Assembly (NCBI GenBank): GCA_944548615.1
Contig: OX155965.1
Location: 22,191,085 to 22,255,084, forward strand
Length of the DNA stretch: 64,000 nucleotides
Reading direction: 5' to 3'
Source: Micropterix aruncella
Lineage: Eukaryota; Arthropoda; Insecta; Lepidoptera; Micropterigidae
A program made the position numbers and the translations under genes. This document shows positions 60,300-64,000 of this stretch, in pieces. The notes under the pieces were generated by a model. That model was not told where the DNA came from and ran no database searches. It worked only from the letters and a program-made list of their open reading frames with translations. Within the stretch, counting starts at the first letter, position 1; every line of letters starts with the position of its first letter.

Positions 60300-61500
60300 T
60301 TTATACTAAGAAAACAGGTCAAAATCTACTAATTAATATTAGTTAAATATACCACCGAATACTGATTTAAACTTGGAAAAAATAATAATAATTTTTCGTA
60401 AATTTGACAAATTTGTTTACGTAAATAGTACGAAAATTAACAGACAAATATATCCTGGAATTTTAGTAAAAGGTACGAAAGTACTAAGAAATAAATTTGG
60501 AATATACAAAACTTTATTGTTAAAATATACCCAAGAATAGTGTTGAAAGTTACAAAACTTTACAGTTAAAAACAGTAATAATTCTTCATGCTTTTGACAA
60601 ATAATTCCAAATAAATTATACTAAACCTTACATTAAATATACAAAGAGATTGTTAGTCAAATATAACCAGGATTCTTAGTAAAAGGAACGAAATGTACTA
60701 ATAAATATGTATGGAATACACAAATGTTTATTAGTACAATATACTCAAGAATAATGATTAAACCTACAAAACTTACTGCTTGGAAACAGTAATAATTGTT
60801 CGTAATTTTGACAAATAATTTCTAATAAATCTTACTACTACATACATTAAATGTACGAGAAATTATCAGTTAAATAAAAGAAGGATTCTTAGTAAAAGAC
60901 ACGAAATATACTAATAAATAAGTATGGATATACAAAACTTTAATAGTAAAATATACCCTAGAATACTGATTTAATCTACAAGAATTTTGCACTTGAAATC
61001 AGTACTAATTCTTCGTACTTTTAGCAAATAATTTTAAATAAATTATACAGAAAAATTAATTAAATATACAAAAAATTGTTAATCAAGCTTAACCAATATT
61101 ATTATTTAAAGTAACGAATAAATAATAATGGAATGTACAAAACTTTATTAGTAAATATACAATGGAATACAAATTAAATCTACGAAAAATAGTGGTTGAA
61201 ACAAATATTATTAATCGTAAATATTTCATAAATTGTACAAAAACATTTATTGGATTAAAAAAAATATATCAGTAAAGTATATCATTTATTCCAGGTAAAA
61301 TTGATGACTCGTACTAAGAAATAACTGTGAAATATACTAAAGATTATGAGTAAAATATACCCAAGAACACTGTTAAACTTACAAAATTCTTACCTTAAAT
61401 TTAACTAATCTCTTTATTAACTTTTACAGAAGTTGCATATAAATCTTGATTACTTTAATCAAGATTATCTTTAAAAGAGACGAAATAGTCTGTCATATTT
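60300..61500 (-). repeat. Right subterminal repeat array (about 210-bp period)
   Basis: TACAAAACTTTATTGTTAAA ATATACCCAAGAATA-type blocks recur at about 60507, 60719, 60931, 61137 and 61336, with ACAGTAATAATTCTTC and GGTACGAAAGTAC between. Units are diverged. The ACGAAAT word faces opposite to the left array's ATTTCGT. Confidence 0.65.
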
Positions 61501-61798
61501 ACTTCGCATATAGAGAAAAATAATAAAAAAATATCGTTATAATAACATTTGAGTTTTGTAAAACTAACAAACTGATTTTTCATAAAGTCAATCAATAATG
61601 TAAATTATTTGTACATTTTAATGAATTAAGTTTGGTAAATGTTTTGTACATTTGACAAATGTCATTTTGTATATTTAAGTAGAGTATTTATTAAAATTGC
61701 TAAGAATTAGCAATTAAAAGCAATTGAAAAGAATTGGTAAAATCAACCAATTTCTTCGTGAGGCCTATAGTTAAGGTCGGCGTTGGTTGGGATAACAA

Positions 61799-61835
61799 GG
61801 AATTTTGTAAATGCAATCAAACATTTATCTCCGTG
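61799..61835 (-). repeat. Right inverted terminal repeat of the candidate giant element
   Basis: GGAATTTTGTAAATGCAATC then AAACATTTATCTCCGTG, the inverse of the left end at 49197. Confidence 0.5.
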
Positions 61836-62205
61836 CAACCGAGTGCGCGATATTATGGTGATTTTTTAATATATTTTTTTTATATAAAAAAAAATTATTT
61901 AAATCGTTAGGTCATGTTTATTGGTCATATTATCAAAAACTATGAATTCTTATCAAAATAAGTAAGTTTATCGTCTCAAGTGACAAAAGACTTTTCCCTT
62001 TTACTGCATAATTTATTAAAGAGATAAGACACTCACAAATATCGGTAATATATTCAAATTGGCATGCAAATACATACATATATATGCAGTAAAAATATAA
62101 CCCTTCTTTTGTCAGTCAGAAAATAAATCATAGCACTCATACTAACCGAACCACACTCATAATTTCATCACGAGTAAAAATTTTTACCGCCCAACGAAGT
62201 GGGCA
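61836..62205 (-). repeat. Body of a CTAGCTGACCCG-headed repeat (inverted)
   Basis: The head motif is CTAGCTGACCCG on the minus strand (62206-62217), followed by TGCCCACTTCGTTGGGCGG. The extent to the left is uncertain. Confidence 0.4.
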
Positions 62206-62217
62206 CGGGTCAGCTAG
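62206..62217 (-). repeat. Repeat boundary motif CTAGCTGACCCG
   Basis: Same word as at 5557-5568; variant at 1166. Confidence 0.6.
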
Positions 62218-63309
62218 TATATAATAAAGCTAATAATAATATAAGGGTAAGAAAAGTAATAATTAAATAAGTTGTTTATAAGGTTATTTGGATGGAGCAA
62301 AATAGAAGTATGAGTAATTGGATAATAATATTTATTATACATAATATGATATAATACAATAGTATGTTATAATATAATAATCATATAATGCAGTACATTA
62401 GGATGGCAGTTAGTGAAATATTAAGAAGTAGGAGATAGGCTTGGTATGATCGAGTCTTTTATTAAATTAATGGAATCATAAAATATATCTAATCCTTTAC
62501 ACGATTTATCAAAACGCAACACATTCTGGTAAGAGGTCTATTCGACCCGATGTTGTTATTGCAAGCGACAACCGAAAATGTTTGAGAGCTCCTCGTTAGT
62601 CGCGGTGGCACACGAAATTGAACTTTTTCTAGACTAGCTGGGCTGTCGATTGTGCAAAAGCTTATGGAGACACGTTATATCAGTTATAGTCCTACGTGTT
62701 TTTAAGTCTATTAGGTTGAAGTTAGAAAGCCGCTCTACATAACCTTTCAGAGTATTTCTGAGGCCACATTTGTTCGACAGCATTTCGAAAGCGAATACCA
62801 ACCTTCACCTGTGATCCTTAGGCGTTACAGCCAGGTGGGCAAATAACTGATAAATTAATAACTAAACAGGTATTTTAGAGTCATAACTCGATTACGTCAA
62901 GAAATGTAATACGCAAAACCTTGTTCCACAATTTTACTTTTTTCAAGTTTGAACACGTGTTTTATTTGGAAAAATGTAAAATTTTGGAAATATATTAAAG
63001 GCTCGCCATTTTAACTTTATTTATTTAATCATTTTAACGGTGGAGGGGTACGGTTCGAATTTGTGAATTTGCGATAGCGAAACATTCGGAGGGGGAAGTA
63101 GCAATTTATATGGAGTTTCGTCAGTATTCATGTGTGTTCGGCAATTTGGTTATGGATAAGTTGATTTCAGGGCATAGCTGCATGAATATTTCATCACTAT
63201 CATATAAATATATTTTGTTATATGTTAGATAAGGAGAATGGATGTAAGTAAAAGACGAGAGCAGGAATAGAATTTCGAGTATAACAAAGTTTATCCTTAA
63301 AAGGATAAG
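62218..63309. other. Spacer, nothing supported
   Basis: AT-rich with TAATATAATA-type simple sequence near 62310-62400. No gene recognised. Confidence 0.35.
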
Positions 63310-63480
63310 GTGAGGATGAAGGGTGATTGTGTGGATGAAGAGCGATCGTTCGCCGGCGATAAAGGGATCCTAGGTCTTAACCTACATTGCACTGTCCAAA
63401 GTGGTGCGCATCCAAACATACATCTTGTTAACAATAAGCATTTCCCAATCCAGTCCGGGAAAACCTTCCAGCTATGTGAG
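63310..63480 (+). repeat. R-F repeat, copy 3
   Basis: GTGGATGAAGAGCGATCGTT, CGCCGGCGATAAAGGGATCC, CTACATTGCACTGTCC, GTGGTGCGCATCCAAACATA, then AACAATAAGCATTTCCCAAT, which also occurs (reversed) near 42440-42460 beside copy 1. Confidence 0.6.
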
Positions 63481-63870
63481 TGGCTTTTATTATTTTTATT
63501 TCTACATCAAAGCATCATCCTATAAACGAATTCTTTAAAAAGATTTTCAAAAAAGCTAATCAAATATTAACGATATTATACAATTTTATCTTTTGTTTTG
63601 AATTCTTGTAAATATCATATCTTGACCGGAAATAAAGATTTATGTCTTATTTCATGTAAACGATCAAATGAAGTAATTTATTTTTATTATGATTTATTGG
63701 CTGGCTGGTAACTAGCCCAGCAACCATTTATCGTCCTTTTAATTAGTGGATACATTGGAATTTAAAAAAAAAACTTTCGATCCGTCATCCTGATTGAAGA
63801 GACGATTCAATCATTGTGGTTTTTTTAAAATTGTTTTTTGTTTCAATTTGTCTTTAATTAAGACATTTTA
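63481..63870. other. Spacer between R-F copies
   Basis: No supported feature. Confidence 0.35.
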
Positions 63871-64000
63871 TTTTGTTTTGCAAAAGGATTAGCTTTGTTT
63901 TTCAGATGTGGATGAAGGGTGATTGTTTGCCGGTGATAAAGGAATCCCATTAAACCTACATTGCACTGTCGTAAGTGGTGCTCATCCAAACATACATCTC
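63871..64000 (+). repeat. R-F repeat, copy 4 (runs off the window)
   Basis: TTTTGTTTTGCAAAAGGATT, GATGTGGATGAAGGGTGATT, CCGGTGATAAAGGAATCCCA, CCTACATTGCACTGTCG, GGTGCTCATCCAAACATACA. Confidence 0.65.

Overview
This is a eukaryotic, AT-rich nuclear window from an arthropod, most likely an insect and probably a lepidopteran. The evidence is spliced genes with GT-AG and GC-AG introns, a CLIP-domain/trypsin-type serine protease relic, a short membrane protein I recall as conserved in insects, and a dense mix of Tc1/mariner, hAT, RTE, LOA/R1-group, gypsy, tRNA-derived SINE and Helitron-like repeats. The order-level call rests on familiarity with the repeats, not on a search. There are no rRNA genes, no CRISPR and no bacterial-type operons.

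Layout. 0-13 kb: dispersed repeats, several with readable ends. These are R-A (inverted AACACGC ends), R-B (about 120-bp minisatellite), R-G (CAC-ended), a Helitron-like copy (6697-7047), R-D (hairpin-headed), TTAA-bounded MITEs and R-C (658 bp with an identical 15-bp target duplication). 13-23 kb: broken mariner, LINE, RTE and gypsy coding pieces; the gypsy remnant is split by a TTAA MITE. 24.0-24.3 kb: one intact two-exon 70-aa host gene. 24.9-34 kb: diverged R-C copies, a deleted hAT with both ends and target duplications (28158-29017), and two mariner relics each split by an R-C insertion. 34-38.9 kb: mostly unrecognised sequence. 38.9-42.3 kb: very long (TA)n arrays enclosing a mariner relic and a 1238-bp element whose inverted ends sit on TA. 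42.7-46.4 kb: a nearly complete LOA/R1-group retrotransposon ORF2 (endonuclease, RT, RNase H, one in-frame stop) inserted, with a perfect 13-bp target duplication, into the 3' end of a Tc1-like transposase relic (46.4-47.4 kb).

49.2-61.8 kb is the most unusual part. Inverted CACGGAGA-type ends lie 12.6 kb apart, each followed inward by kilobase-scale diverged tandem repeats (about 91-bp period on the left, about 210-bp on the right). Between them lie a protease/CLIP pseudogene with domains in reversed order, a LINE-like C-terminal ORF, and a TATA-driven four-exon gene of a multicopy 'uncharacterized' family that seems to lack an internal exon. This may be one giant foldback-type transposon or a chance nesting. 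The last 2 kb hold two copies of repeat R-F.

The genes do not form a pathway. The dominant story is nested transposition, and many junctions can be dated relative to one another because target duplications are still visible.
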